Assembly: GCA_019359015.1 (NCBI GenBank)
Contig: JAHHID010000017.1
Coordinates: forward strand, 1 to 64,000
Origin: Spirirestis rafaelensis WJT71-NPBG6
Lineage (GTDB): Bacteria > Cyanobacteriota > Cyanobacteriia > Cyanobacteriales > Nostocaceae
Reading direction: 5' to 3'
Length of the DNA: 64,000 nt
Shown: one piece after another, positions 55,801 to 63,887 of the stretch
Numbering within the stretch: position 1 is the first letter of the stretch
Layout of the letters: each line of letters begins with the position of its first letter
Notes under the pieces: generated by a model
What the model was told of the DNA's origin: nothing
The model's input: only the letters and a program-made list of their open reading frames with translations
Database searches by the model: none
Translations under genes and position numbers: made by a program

Positions 55801-57833
55801 TTCAGCGAACTTGTGGCAATTTGGATATCTCCTGCCTTACCCACAGCATCACCGATGACTGCGGTGATTGCACGGCTAAAAATGCCACCATTCTTTTCTT
55901 GTCCATCGAAGCTAACTGTATCGCGGGCATTGATAGTTATATTACCTGCATTGCCTTGACCGAAAGTTCTGCTGTTAAATTCGGAACCATTAGTTAATGA
56001 AACTGAGGCAGCATCAATAGTAATATTGCCACCATTACCCACAGCTCCAGCATTTACAGTGCTGAAAATAGAGCTGCTATCCTTCAGGGAAATAGCATCT
56101 CTAGCTTGCACAAAGATATTACCTGCATTTCCGTTTCCAGCAGTACTTGCATTTATAAAAGTACCCTCGCCTAAAGACAGCGAACCTGATTTGATATTAA
56201 TGTTACCGCCATTACCCTGTGCGCCATTCTCTAGGTCGGTAAAAATGGCGGTAGCAGAATTGTTGTTCGGCACAGCAAGCGTTACTGCACCGCTGACATC
56301 AATGTTGATATTGCCGCCATTTCCCCGACCCCCCGGCAGGTTATTTTGGATATCAGTTCCACGCAGCCCAGCTTGCAATTGAGCGCCATCTTGTAAAGTG
56401 AGTGAAGGTGCGGTGATGTTAATGTTGCCACCATTGCCTACTCCCCCAGATTCTATATTGTTGAAGATTGTACTATTACTACCAGCAAGAGAGACAAAAT
56501 CCCTAGCTTGTATCGAGATATTACCAGCATCTCCTTGTCCGTAGGTACTGGCAGTTAATTGAGAGCCATCTGCTAAGGAAACTGAGCCAGCAATGATATT
56601 AATATTGCCACCTTTACCCACGGCTTGAGGTTGCACAGTGCTTAAAATCGCACTAATTCCGGTTTGACCCACTCCAGATAAAGTCAGGGCATCACGAACG
56701 TTAAGATTAATGTTGCCACCATCCCCCTGTCCAAAGTTAGTAGTATTTAAGCCACTGCCATTAATTAGGGCAAGCCAACCTGTAGTAATGTTGATGTTGC
56801 CACCTTTTCCCACTGATGATGGTTGGGGAACATTGGCAATAAAGCTGTCATCAGTTAAAGTTGTTGTCCCTGTAGCATTAATATCAACATCTCCCGCTTT
56901 GCTTTCGGTTGTACCATTACCGGTGTCTATCCCTGCTCTTACTTTACTTGCTCGCGCCAAACTCAAGTTTTGAGCATTGATGGCGATCGCACCAGCATCA
57001 CTACCACGGACGTTTAACTCAGCGCTATTAGTTAAAGATACATTCGCTCGTTGCACATCATTAAGAACACCCAAGCTAAGTATATTTCCGGCGAAATTTA
57101 ACCCTATATTCCCAGGTGCAGCTAATCCGGCTAATTCGATGCGTCCGTTATAAGCTCTCAGGCTACCACCATCAAGGTTGACATCGCCACCTACCAATAG
57201 TAAACTGCGACCATCTGGCACTCTCAAACCTGTAACTTCAACGCCTGCTAAATTCATGCCTGCCGGTGCAGTTGACCTACTTGTAATTGCGGCTGGTGAA
57301 GGTTGAAGAAACAGCAATGCCGAAGGATTGATTGTCAATAATGGTGTGGGTGCGTTTGGAGTAGTTGCGCTGAAAATCCCAGCAGTTCCAAATTGAATGG
57401 CGTTAGCTGTAGAACCAACAAAGGAACCACCAACATTTAAACTGGCATTATTGCCAAAAATAATTCCGTTTGGATTCAGTAAAAATACGTTAGCAGAGCC
57501 GTTGGCGCGAATCAACCCATCAATGTTGGAAATTGAGTTACCCGTTACCCTGCTGATAATGTTACTAATGTCAAGAGCATTATTGAAAAAAGCAGTGCCA
57601 CCAGTGGGAACGGAGAATTCTTGAAAACTGTGAAAAAGGTTACTTCCCGCTCGTGTTCCACCAGTGATGTTCAGTATCTGCGCCTGCGGTGTGACAATGG
57701 AGTTAGTCGGTAAAGTGGTATCGGCGCTAATTTGCGCGATCGCACTATTTGCCCAAGAATACTCGCAAAGCGCGTAGGCGTAGCCCGTCGTAGACATCGC
57801 TATCGCCAACAACCAGCCCCAACGGTTAATCAT
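52866..57833 (-). CDS. haemagglutinin-like TPS exoprotein (two-partner secretion)
   Basis: A 1655-residue secreted beta-helix protein. After the signal peptide comes a filamentous-haemagglutinin N-terminal domain (about residues 38-150, GGTRAGSNLFHSF and VFLLNPNGIIFG), which is recognised by a TpsB transporter. About twenty repeats of GNGGNINITTGSLSLTNG type follow. Two places hold repeat-derived DNA: the signal peptide (57763-57793, encoding YAYALCE) and a C-terminal stretch (about 53047-53075). No TpsB gene is in the window. Such proteins act in adhesion or contact interactions; the role here is unknown. Confidence 0.88.
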   Translation of the reverse strand: MINRWGWLLAIAMSTTGYAYALCEYSWANSAIAQISADTTLPTNSIVTPQAQILNITGGTRAGSNLFHSFQEFSVPTGGTAFFNNALDISNIISRVTGNSISNIDGLIRANGSANVFLLNPNGIIFGNNASLNVGGSFVGSTANAIQFGTAGIFSATTPNAPTPLLTINPSALLFLQPSPAAITSRSTAPAGMNLAGVEVTGLRVPDGRSLLLVGGDVNLDGGSLRAYNGRIELAGLAAPGNIGLNFAGNILSLGVLNDVQRANVSLTNSAELNVRGSDAGAIAINAQNLSLARASKVRAGIDTGNGTTESKAGDVDINATGTTTLTDDSFIANVPQPSSVGKGGNINITTGWLALINGSGLNTTNFGQGDGGNINLNVRDALTLSGVGQTGISAILSTVQPQAVGKGGNINIIAGSVSLADGSQLTASTYGQGDAGNISIQARDFVSLAGSNSTIFNNIESGGVGNGGNINITAPSLTLQDGAQLQAGLRGTDIQNNLPGGRGNGGNINIDVSGAVTLAVPNNNSATAIFTDLENGAQGNGGNINIKSGSLSLGEGTFINASTAGNGNAGNIFVQARDAISLKDSSSIFSTVNAGAVGNGGNITIDAASVSLTNGSEFNSRTFGQGNAGNITINARDTVSFDGQEKNGGIFSRAITAVIGDAVGKAGDIQIATSSLKLTNGAFLSSGTLGKGDGGNITIDARDTVTFDSGSSASSIVGSAGIGKGGNIRVTTGSLSVTNGAALSTSVSGQGEAGNITVEARDKVSLDGAGDDSLTGIFSSLITGGIGKGGDIRVTTGSLSVTNGALLTADTNGRGNGGNITINARDTVTFDGVGNIQLPGSRASSTVGSNAVGNGGNIEVTARALSLTNGGQLTASGFGQGNAGNITIDSRDTVDIDGISRSEVESGVSTFSVNGGDGGNISVTTGMFSSINGGRLSSLSSRNAGNITIDARDAVNFEGVNNSSRSGGAFTSLLQGNPGKAGDIQITTRSFTLSNGAQLLSTTSGQGNGGDITINARDSVKFDGVGSNQSFSGAFSNVESGGVGNAGNIKVTTGSLSLSNTAKIAAATFGTGNAGNININARDAISLNGINNNQFSTGIFSTVESSGVGKGGDIELTSGSLSLANQAQINSGTFGQGDAGNISLNVDNAISLNNSLIRGAVFGGGVGKAGNIDILTRSLDLTNGAEIQSVLLRSPNQQLAGARGSGGNIRINASDSLTLSGVSERGFSSAIFTTSDRGTSGPAGNIIITTDKFAVRDGGIVSAVTSNSDNGGNITLNARTFEALNGGQVTTSTRSSGNAGTIKLNLRDRLTVAGSDPNYTQRIAQVEQRLRQPGETDQLGDVVINEGAASGIFATTAVGSTGNGGSIFIDPRQVTIRDGGRISVNSDGTGDAGNITLKAGILTLDNQASISGQTAGSQGGNININLQDVLVLRRGSQISTTAGTAFAGGDGGNITINAPFIVALPQDNSDITANAFTGKGGNINISAQGVFGIEARSQPTPQSDITASSQFGLSGDVIITNPYIDPTQGLLKLPVGLVNTPGLIASSCAAFDKDDSSFIVTGRSGLPSSPDDFLSGDVVWSDTRAIPKARFANATRAQQHPAKAPIASSPSKLKAVEILPATGWVFNDKGEVTLISSAPNASNSGFAPPNCSQR

Positions 57834-57943
57834 TGCGTATACATACTACTTTTACGGCAGTAACCCAACAAAAGTTACCTGCGCTAGTAATAAATAAACC
57901 ATATAATTTTAGGTAATTCTAGTGGTCTGTTAAGAATAAACTG

Positions 57944-58858
57944 CTAAGTTTGCCGTTTAAAAATCACCATTTCAGTACCGATGACGGGGTTACGTGCTAC
58001 CAACTCATCTTGAGAGTCGGTAATTTCCAAATGGCTGAAATCGAGTTCCTTCGAGCGTTGGAGAATATCTGCTGCTAGTTTGTCTTGTTGCGATTCTTTC
58101 AGGGTGTACCAATCGTCAGTAATTTGGACACTGAGATTGCTGGTGCTAAAGTTGGCTTGTATAGATTTTATTAAACCGGAGCCAAAGCGATGGCTAATTT
58201 CTCCTACTTGATTTTGGATTGCCGCAATCAATCTTTGTTCTGGTGTCAATTCTAATATTGGCGTCGGTTCCGGTGTCGGTTCCGGTGTTGGCATCGGTTC
58301 CGGTGTTGGCATCGGTTCCGGTTCCGGTGTCGGTTCCGGTTCCGGTGTTGGCGTCGGTTCCGGTTCTGCTGGCAGGGGAATTTCTGCTTCTGGTGGCGTA
58401 ATTTCGGCTGGTGGCTGCGGTTCTGGTATGATTTCTGCTGGTGGCGTAGTTATAGTTGGGGATGGTGCTTCTTCCACCGGTGGAAGACTTGCGACTTCAG
58501 CAGGTTTACCAGTTAACACCGTTGAAGTTGTCCAAATCAAAATTACCGAAATTGCGGCAATAATTCCTGTCAAAGCTGTATCTGACAGCTTTGCTGACAA
58601 ATTTTCTGGTAACAAAGAGCGAATTTTAGCTAAAATTCCACCCCAGAAACCAGGGGTTTCCTTACTACCGGGTGCGGGTTCTGTCTCCAGTTTCTCCACC
58701 GCACCTTCTAAAGCACCAATTGTCCCGCGTAGAAGTTTGATACTTTGCGCTTTCCAAAAAGGCTGCATTTGAGTTGGTCGTAGTCTGGGTGACGACTGAC
58801 TCGGTTGACGTTCTGGTTTCTTGCGTGGTGGTTGTGAATTCGGATTGTCTTGTGACAT
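57944..58858 (-). CDS. Pro/Glu-rich single-pass membrane protein
   Basis: A 304-residue protein with a cytoplasmic N-terminus rich in Gln, Pro and Arg, one membrane helix (about residues 100-117, ALTGIIAAISVILIWTTST), a spacer of Pro-Glu-Pro-Thr repeats (about 150-205) and a folded C-terminal domain (about 210-304) beginning LTPEQRLIAAIQNQVGEI. It is of a cyanobacterial type I know only as hypothetical. The spacer DNA is a hexamer-like repeat (GGTTCC/GGTGTC) and may vary in length. It lies 111 bp from the exoprotein gene start, same strand. Confidence 0.7.
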   Translation of the reverse strand: MSQDNPNSQPPRKKPERQPSQSSPRLRPTQMQPFWKAQSIKLLRGTIGALEGAVEKLETEPAPGSKETPGFWGGILAKIRSLLPENLSAKLSDTALTGIIAAISVILIWTTSTVLTGKPAEVASLPPVEEAPSPTITTPPAEIIPEPQPPAEITPPEAEIPLPAEPEPTPTPEPEPTPEPEPMPTPEPMPTPEPTPEPTPILELTPEQRLIAAIQNQVGEISHRFGSGLIKSIQANFSTSNLSVQITDDWYTLKESQQDKLAADILQRSKELDFSHLEITDSQDELVARNPVIGTEMVIFKRQT

Positions 58859-59225
58859 GAAAATTTCCTGGCTTTACAGCGCAATACGGCGAATACGGGA
58901 TAAATTCTTACAGATAGCGCGTCTTCAGCCTTAATGTATCACTTGAAGAAGTCAGAATACAGGAAAAAGAAGTCAGAAGTCAGAATTCAGAATGCAACTT
59001 GGGTGCGGTTTGAGAGCGTCACAAGCACTAAGTACCACGTTTTGGGTTCATTAGTCGGACAGAATTCATACTGACTCGTGACTCCCGTACAGACGCGAGG
59101 AACCGAAGCGTCTCTACAAGTTTTGACTCCTGACTCCTGACTCCTAACTCCTGACTCCTGACTCCTGACTCCTAACTCCTGAATTCTTTCTTGATAAACT
59201 TGCTTCATTTTAAATTGAATCAACT
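58859..59225. repeat. spacer with GACTCCT heptamer array
   Basis: Bases about 59126-59186 are eight to nine copies of the heptamer GACTCCT or AACTCCT, ending GAATTC; AAGTCAG pieces near 58950-58990 are the opposite strand of the same family. Relatives occur near 1580 and in cobN near 45420. No gene is seen. Confidence 0.75.
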
Positions 59226-60107
59226 ATGAGCCTAAAACGTCGTCAATTTTTATTATTCTCTGGCTTGAGTACCTTGGCAGCATTCGTCTCTGCTGGCAAA
59301 AGCTTCAGTCGTCAGATTAACCCCAACTTTGCAAAAAAAGACTTGCTATTGCGTTTTGTTTCTGTAGCAGATACAGGAACTGGTGCGAGAGGACAGTATA
59401 ATGTCGCTCAAGCGATGACGAGTTATCACAGCAAAAATCCCTACGATTTAATAGTTTTGGCTGGAGATAACATCTATAACAATGGCGAAATTGAAAAAAT
59501 AGCAGAAGTCTTTGAGCGTCCCTACGCACCTTTGCTCAAACAAAACGTAAAATTTCAGGCTTGTTTAGGTAATCATGATATTCGCACTGACAACGGCGAT
59601 AAGCAAGTTAAATATCCTGACTTTAATATGAAAGGACGCTACTACACTTTTAGTCGTGGACTTGTGCAATTTTTCGCGTTAGATAGCAACGATAATGCTG
59701 ACTGGAAAAACCAGCTTCCTTGGTTAGAGCAAGAATTAAGCCGCTCTCAAGCAACTTGGAAAGTCGTTTTTGGTCATCATCCAGTTTATGCATCAGGTGT
59801 TTACGGAAGTAATCCAGCTTTTATTCAAACCTTCACTCCCCTGTTTCAAAAATATGGCGTTCAACTTTATATCAATGGTCACGAACACCATTATGAGCGT
59901 ACTCGTGCGATTAATGGAACGACTTATATAATTTGTGGTGCAGGTGCGGGTAATCGTCCTGTAGGCAAAAATGAATGGACTAAATATTCTACCACCAATT
60001 TGAGTTTTGCGGCATATGAAGTCTATGCAGATAGGATAGAAGTTAGCGGTATTGGGATTGATAACCGCGTTTTTGATCGAGGCATCATTCCTCTCAAATC
60101 AACATAA
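59226..60107 (+). CDS. Tat-exported metallophosphoesterase
   Basis: A calcineurin-like phosphoesterase of 293 aa with a Tat-type signal (KRRQFLLFSG then a hydrophobic stretch to about residue 24). The metal-binding motifs appear in order: SVADTG, GDNIYNNG, GNHD, GHHPVY and NGHEHHYER. The pattern resembles small purple-acid-phosphatase-like or tartrate-resistant acid phosphatase enzymes. It probably releases phosphate from organic esters in the periplasm. A terminator hairpin follows at 60141-60183. No Pho box was recognised upstream. Confidence 0.88.
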   Translation: MSLKRRQFLLFSGLSTLAAFVSAGKSFSRQINPNFAKKDLLLRFVSVADTGTGARGQYNVAQAMTSYHSKNPYDLIVLAGDNIYNNGEIEKIAEVFERPYAPLLKQNVKFQACLGNHDIRTDNGDKQVKYPDFNMKGRYYTFSRGLVQFFALDSNDNADWKNQLPWLEQELSRSQATWKVVFGHHPVYASGVYGSNPAFIQTFTPLFQKYGVQLYINGHEHHYERTRAINGTTYIICGAGAGNRPVGKNEWTKYSTTNLSFAAYEVYADRIEVSGIGIDNRVFDRGIIPLKST

Positions 60108-60140
60108 TATTTTATCTATCTAGAAAAATTATAATTACAT

Positions 60141-60183
60141 AAACCGGGTTTGTTTGAAAATCGCAGTCATCAACCCGGTTTTT
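60141..60183 (+). terminator. terminator of the phosphoesterase gene
   Basis: AAACCGGGTTTG and CAACCCGGTTT pair, followed by TTTCC. It lies 34 bp past the stop codon. A smaller hairpin, CCACC-TTACAAAG-GGTGG, lies further on, near 60306-60325, in the leader of the next gene. Confidence 0.65.
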
Positions 60184-60397
60184 CCGTTATTTACATTTGA
60201 TATGTCCGTTGAATTAACACCAGTTAAGGGCACAAGATGTATTACAATCAGCAGAGATGAGTTAGTCGCTTGATTGATAATTATTTGTTATGAGAAAGAT
60301 TACAACCACCTTACAAAGGGTGGTGGAATTCCTTTTGACTAGGTTTTTGTTGATTTTACTAACTTAAATACAAAAGCTCTTTAATCTATTAAAACTT

Positions 60398-60916
60398 ATG
60401 TCTGCTTTACCCGAACCTAACTGCCGTTTAGAAGGTAACAAGCTTCATGTCTCTTTAATGTTAAAAACGCCGATTGACATTGAAGTAGAATTATTAGGAA
60501 TGTCACCTACATCTCACCAAGTTGAGAGTGAAGGCTTTATTAGCCAGACAGACAATTTCAAGTCTGCGGTAGTAATGAGTGAAGTGACTCAACTTGAGTT
60601 TGAAGAACAAATCAGGGTTTTATCTAATCAAATAGTAGCGGAACTTTTCCAAGGTGGTGAGGCGTTTTATACGTTTGAAGAAACTCAATATGAAGATAAT
60701 TTAGTAAATCAAGAAAGTACATCTACACAAGATTGTTCTAGTGTAGATATTTTGTCTTTAGAAAAACATAATGCAGCTATTGAAGAAGTTGCCTATACAT
60801 CAGAAAAACAAAAGAGACGCTTTATCGATTCGTTAAATGATGGTTTAACTTTAGCTGTTAACGCAGTAGGAACAGCTTTATTTTTGGGCAAACTTGCTAA
60901 CTATAGCTGGGAGTGA
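60398..60916 (+). CDS. hypothetical protein, 172 aa
   Basis: I do not recognise the family. The N-terminal part (residues 1-90) is beta-rich and acidic (LHVSLMLKTPIDIEVELLG); the C-terminus has a conserved-looking amphipathic segment (FIDSLNDGLTLAVNAVGTALFLGKLANYSWE). No signal peptide or clear motif is present. The stop codon lies inside the 8-bp target duplication of the MITE that follows two bases later, so the MITE may have altered the last codons or the terminator. Confidence 0.6.
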   Translation: MSALPEPNCRLEGNKLHVSLMLKTPIDIEVELLGMSPTSHQVESEGFISQTDNFKSAVVMSEVTQLEFEEQIRVLSNQIVAELFQGGEAFYTFEETQYEDNLVNQESTSTQDCSSVDILSLEKHNAAIEEVAYTSEKQKRRFIDSLNDGLTLAVNAVGTALFLGKLANYSWE

Positions 60917-60918
60917 TG

Positions 60919-61059
60919 CCAATACGGTTCGGTTAGGGAGATCATCTGTTGAGGCAAGCGTTCTTGAGCAAGGGTAGAAGAGAAGCAGGGGGGGAGAAAA
61001 GAAGTGATTTTTCTTCCCCTGCCTAAGAGTGCTTCCCCTGCTTATGCGAACCGTATTGG
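60919..61059. mobile_element. 141-bp MITE with 8-bp target duplication
   Basis: Perfect 13-bp terminal inverted repeats CCAATACGGTTCG (60919-60931) and CGAACCGTATTGG (61047-61059) bound a non-coding core. The 8-bp GAGTGATG is present on both sides (60911-60918 and 61060-61067), a clear target duplication. The upstream copy contains the stop codon of the gene at 60398-60916. Confidence 0.85.
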
Positions 61060-61077
61060 GAGTGATGCAACACGTGG

Positions 61078-61140
61078 ATTTTGAACCGCAGATAAACGGA
61101 GATAAACGCGGATAATTAATAATTATCCGCGTTTATCTGG
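61078..61140. repeat. GATAAACGCGGATAAT hairpin
   Basis: GATAAACGCGGATAATTA and TAATTATCCGCGTTTATC pair as a nearly perfect hairpin, preceded by a partial copy GATAAACGGA. It lies between convergent genes and may act as a terminator. Confidence 0.6.
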
Positions 61141-61190
61141 GGTTGCAATTTTTAATTTTAGATTTTGGATAACAAAACTGGTATTTCCCC

Positions 61191-63527
61191 TTATTCGACT
61201 CGTTGTAATTGCGCTACTCTGGGGTCGATTATTTTTTGACCGAGACTGGTGAATTTAACCGCTACAGATATTTTATTGCCGGAGCCAAATACATGAGTGA
61301 TTTCACCGATGCCAAAACTTTTATGTAAGACGCGATCGCCTACTTGCCAATTCTGTATGTTCTCTTGTTTTCTAGGCGATACAGAAGTACCTACAGACGG
61401 ACTTTTGGTAAAACTTCGGCTAGTCTGATGAGCGCTGGTGAGTAATTCTTCGGGTAATTCGTCGAGAAACTGCGATCGCACTGCTGGTTCCCGACTCCCA
61501 TAAAGACGACGTTCGCGAGCATGTGATAAATATAACCGCTCTTGAGCGCGAGTAATACCCACATAACACAAACGACGTTCTTCTTCTAGAGATGTTGGAT
61601 TATCTAAAGAACGATAGTTAGGGAATAATCCTTGTTCCAACCCCACCAAAAACACAACGGGAAACTCTAACCCTTTAGAAGAATGTAAAGTCATCAAAGA
61701 AACTGCTTTTTGTCCTTCTTTTAAGTTATCCAAATCCGAACTCAGAGAAGTACTTTCTAAAAAAGCACCTAAAGAAACATCTTCGTTTTCTTCTTCAAAT
61801 TGCAGCACCGCGTTATAAAGTTCTTTAACGTTTAGCAATCGGTTGTCAGCTTCTTCTGTACCTTGATTTTGCAAATCTTGAACGTAACCTGAAGCTTCTA
61901 GCAATTGTTGTAGAACCTCAGAAACGGGAACTGTACTTATTTGTTCTTGCGATTTGCGAATCATTTGAGCAAAGTTATTTACAGCTTTCGCAGAACGTCC
62001 AGCTAATGTATTAACTGATGTTTCGTCAATAAGTATTTCCCACAATGTTGTGCCTAATTGCTGGGCAGCGTTAACCAAAGCGTCTATTGTGGCTTTACCA
62101 ATACCGCGTCGAGGAGTGTTAATTACTCGTAACAAACTCAGGGTATCAGCTGGATTAGCGATCGCCTTTAAATAACTTAATACATCTTTAATTTCTTTGC
62201 GATCGTAAAATTTTAATCCTCCGACAATTGTGTAAGGTATTCCCGCTCGCACTAAAGATTCTTCAAAAGGACGAGATTGAGCATTAGTGCGATAAAGTAT
62301 GGCAAAACTACCCCAATTCACTTCGGGATTTTGCCTTTCTAAAGTGCGAATTTGATTAATTACAAATGCTGCTTCAGCGATTTCATCATCTGCTTTGTGA
62401 CAATAAATCTGTTCACCGGCTCCCCGCGTCGCTTTGAGAATTTTATCAATTCGTTGTGTATTATTTTCTATCAGTTCGTTAGCAGCTTCAAGAATATTTT
62501 CACAAGAGCGATAATTTTCTTCTAACTTTACCATTGTGCGGGTATCGTCATCTGGCAAACCATCACCAAAATCTTCCTGAAATTCCAGTAATATGGTAAA
62601 ATCAGCCATTCTAAATGAATAGATTGATTGGTCAGCATCACCGACGACCAAAACAGAGCGATCGCCCCAATCCCAATTATTTTTGCTATTTTCGCCGTTC
62701 GTCACCAACAAGCGAATCAGGTCGTATTGAGTGCGGTTAGTATCCTGATATTCATCTACAAGGATATGGCGGAATTTCCGATGCCAATAACCTAATACCT
62801 GTTCGTTTTGCTGAAACAGTTTGACAGGAATTAAAATCAAATCATCAAAATCAAGAGCGTTGTTTTGTGCTAGTCTATCTTGATAGGAACTATAAACTTC
62901 AGCAACGACTCTTCCCCAATATTTAGGTTGTTCTCTTTCAAATTCTTGAGGCGATAAACCTTGGTTTTTCGCGTTACTAATAGCATACCGCACCGAACGC
63001 GGTTCAAATTTCTTATCGTCTAAATTTAGCTGCTTGGTGACGATTTCTTTGACAATGCTTTGAGAATCAGAGTCATCAAAAATGGAAAAATTACGATTCC
63101 AACGTCGTCCTTTTTCGTCTTGATATTTTTCAATATCAAAGCGAAGAATGCGAGAAAATAAACTGTGAAAAGTACCACACCACAAATCTTTGATGTATGT
63201 GCGGTAGACTTTCGACCTCAGTTGAACTTGTTGGTATTCTGTCAACAAATCAAAACGTTCACCGTATTCTGACATCGCCAATTGTTCGGCAAAAAGCTTC
63301 TGAATCCGCTCTTTCATTTCCCGCGCGGCTTTGTTAGTAAAAGTAACCGCCAAGATATTTTCTGGATCGACACGGTGTTTGAGAATCAGATTAGCAATGC
63401 GATAAGTCAGCGCTCGTGTTTTACCCGAACCGGCGCCAGCAACAACTAGCAGCGGACCGCAAAAGTGTTCGACGGCTTGACGTTGGGATGGGTTAAGGTG
63501 ACTGAGAAAATCAATTGTTGTGGTCAT
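61191..63527 (-). CDS. pcrA: UvrD/PcrA-type ATP-dependent DNA helicase
   Basis: A superfamily 1A 3'-5' helicase of 778 aa. Motif I GAGSGKT (31-37), motif Ia (TFTNKAAREMKER), motif II VDEYQDTN, motif III QSIYSFR, motif IV YRTNAQSR, motif V (TLHSSKGLEFPVVFLVG) and motif VI (LCYVGITRAQERL) are present in order. The C-terminal end (about 715-775) forms the Tudor-like domain (VGDRVLHKSFGIGEI) of the PcrA group that binds RNA polymerase. It acts in repair and in removing stalled complexes. Monocistronic. Confidence 0.95.
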   Translation of the reverse strand: MTTTIDFLSHLNPSQRQAVEHFCGPLLVVAGAGSGKTRALTYRIANLILKHRVDPENILAVTFTNKAAREMKERIQKLFAEQLAMSEYGERFDLLTEYQQVQLRSKVYRTYIKDLWCGTFHSLFSRILRFDIEKYQDEKGRRWNRNFSIFDDSDSQSIVKEIVTKQLNLDDKKFEPRSVRYAISNAKNQGLSPQEFEREQPKYWGRVVAEVYSSYQDRLAQNNALDFDDLILIPVKLFQQNEQVLGYWHRKFRHILVDEYQDTNRTQYDLIRLLVTNGENSKNNWDWGDRSVLVVGDADQSIYSFRMADFTILLEFQEDFGDGLPDDDTRTMVKLEENYRSCENILEAANELIENNTQRIDKILKATRGAGEQIYCHKADDEIAEAAFVINQIRTLERQNPEVNWGSFAILYRTNAQSRPFEESLVRAGIPYTIVGGLKFYDRKEIKDVLSYLKAIANPADTLSLLRVINTPRRGIGKATIDALVNAAQQLGTTLWEILIDETSVNTLAGRSAKAVNNFAQMIRKSQEQISTVPVSEVLQQLLEASGYVQDLQNQGTEEADNRLLNVKELYNAVLQFEEENEDVSLGAFLESTSLSSDLDNLKEGQKAVSLMTLHSSKGLEFPVVFLVGLEQGLFPNYRSLDNPTSLEEERRLCYVGITRAQERLYLSHARERRLYGSREPAVRSQFLDELPEELLTSAHQTSRSFTKSPSVGTSVSPRKQENIQNWQVGDRVLHKSFGIGEITHVFGSGNKISVAVKFTSLGQKIIDPRVAQLQRVE

Positions 63528-63887
63528 GGGTGTGAGGAGTGCGTATGACTAAGATACAAGCCGCAGCATCTCCAACATGAGAATCGCTGCTATACAATTG
63601 GTATTTTAGCAGCGTCTTCCCTCAGCTTTTTAGACTTCGCGTTTTCCTACTGTTATATGAGGGGAAATGGAACACCAAAGCGAGAAAAATAAACCTTGAC
63701 GAAAGTTTTCACAAGACACAGTTTTGACACTCCCACTGCTTGAAGCAGTGGGATTCTTGTTTCAACCAGTCAACTTACTTAGAGGAGTTTCCCCACCTAA
63801 GCAGAGGTTGTTCTGTCCACAAGCGTAAATAAGCTTGAGAGCGATGGCTTATTATTATGCTTTTGGATTTAGGTAAAAACTCTTAAA
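63528..63887. mobile_element. spacer with an IS605-type tnpB 3' remnant
   Basis: A hairpin CCCACTGCTTGAAGCAGTGGG (63732-63752, 9-bp arms) is typical of the right end of IS605/IS1341 elements. On the minus strand, just upstream, a frame ending at 63762 reads YACGQNNLCLGGETPLSKLTG and a stop, like the end of TnpB proteins. The rest of the tnpB gene is missing. The part 63528-63720 has no features. Confidence 0.5.

Noticed and set aside
53247-58772. Many long open frames opposite the exoprotein and the Pro-rich gene
   Set aside because: They mirror the repeat structure of the coding strand and have no independent start signals or recognisable domains.
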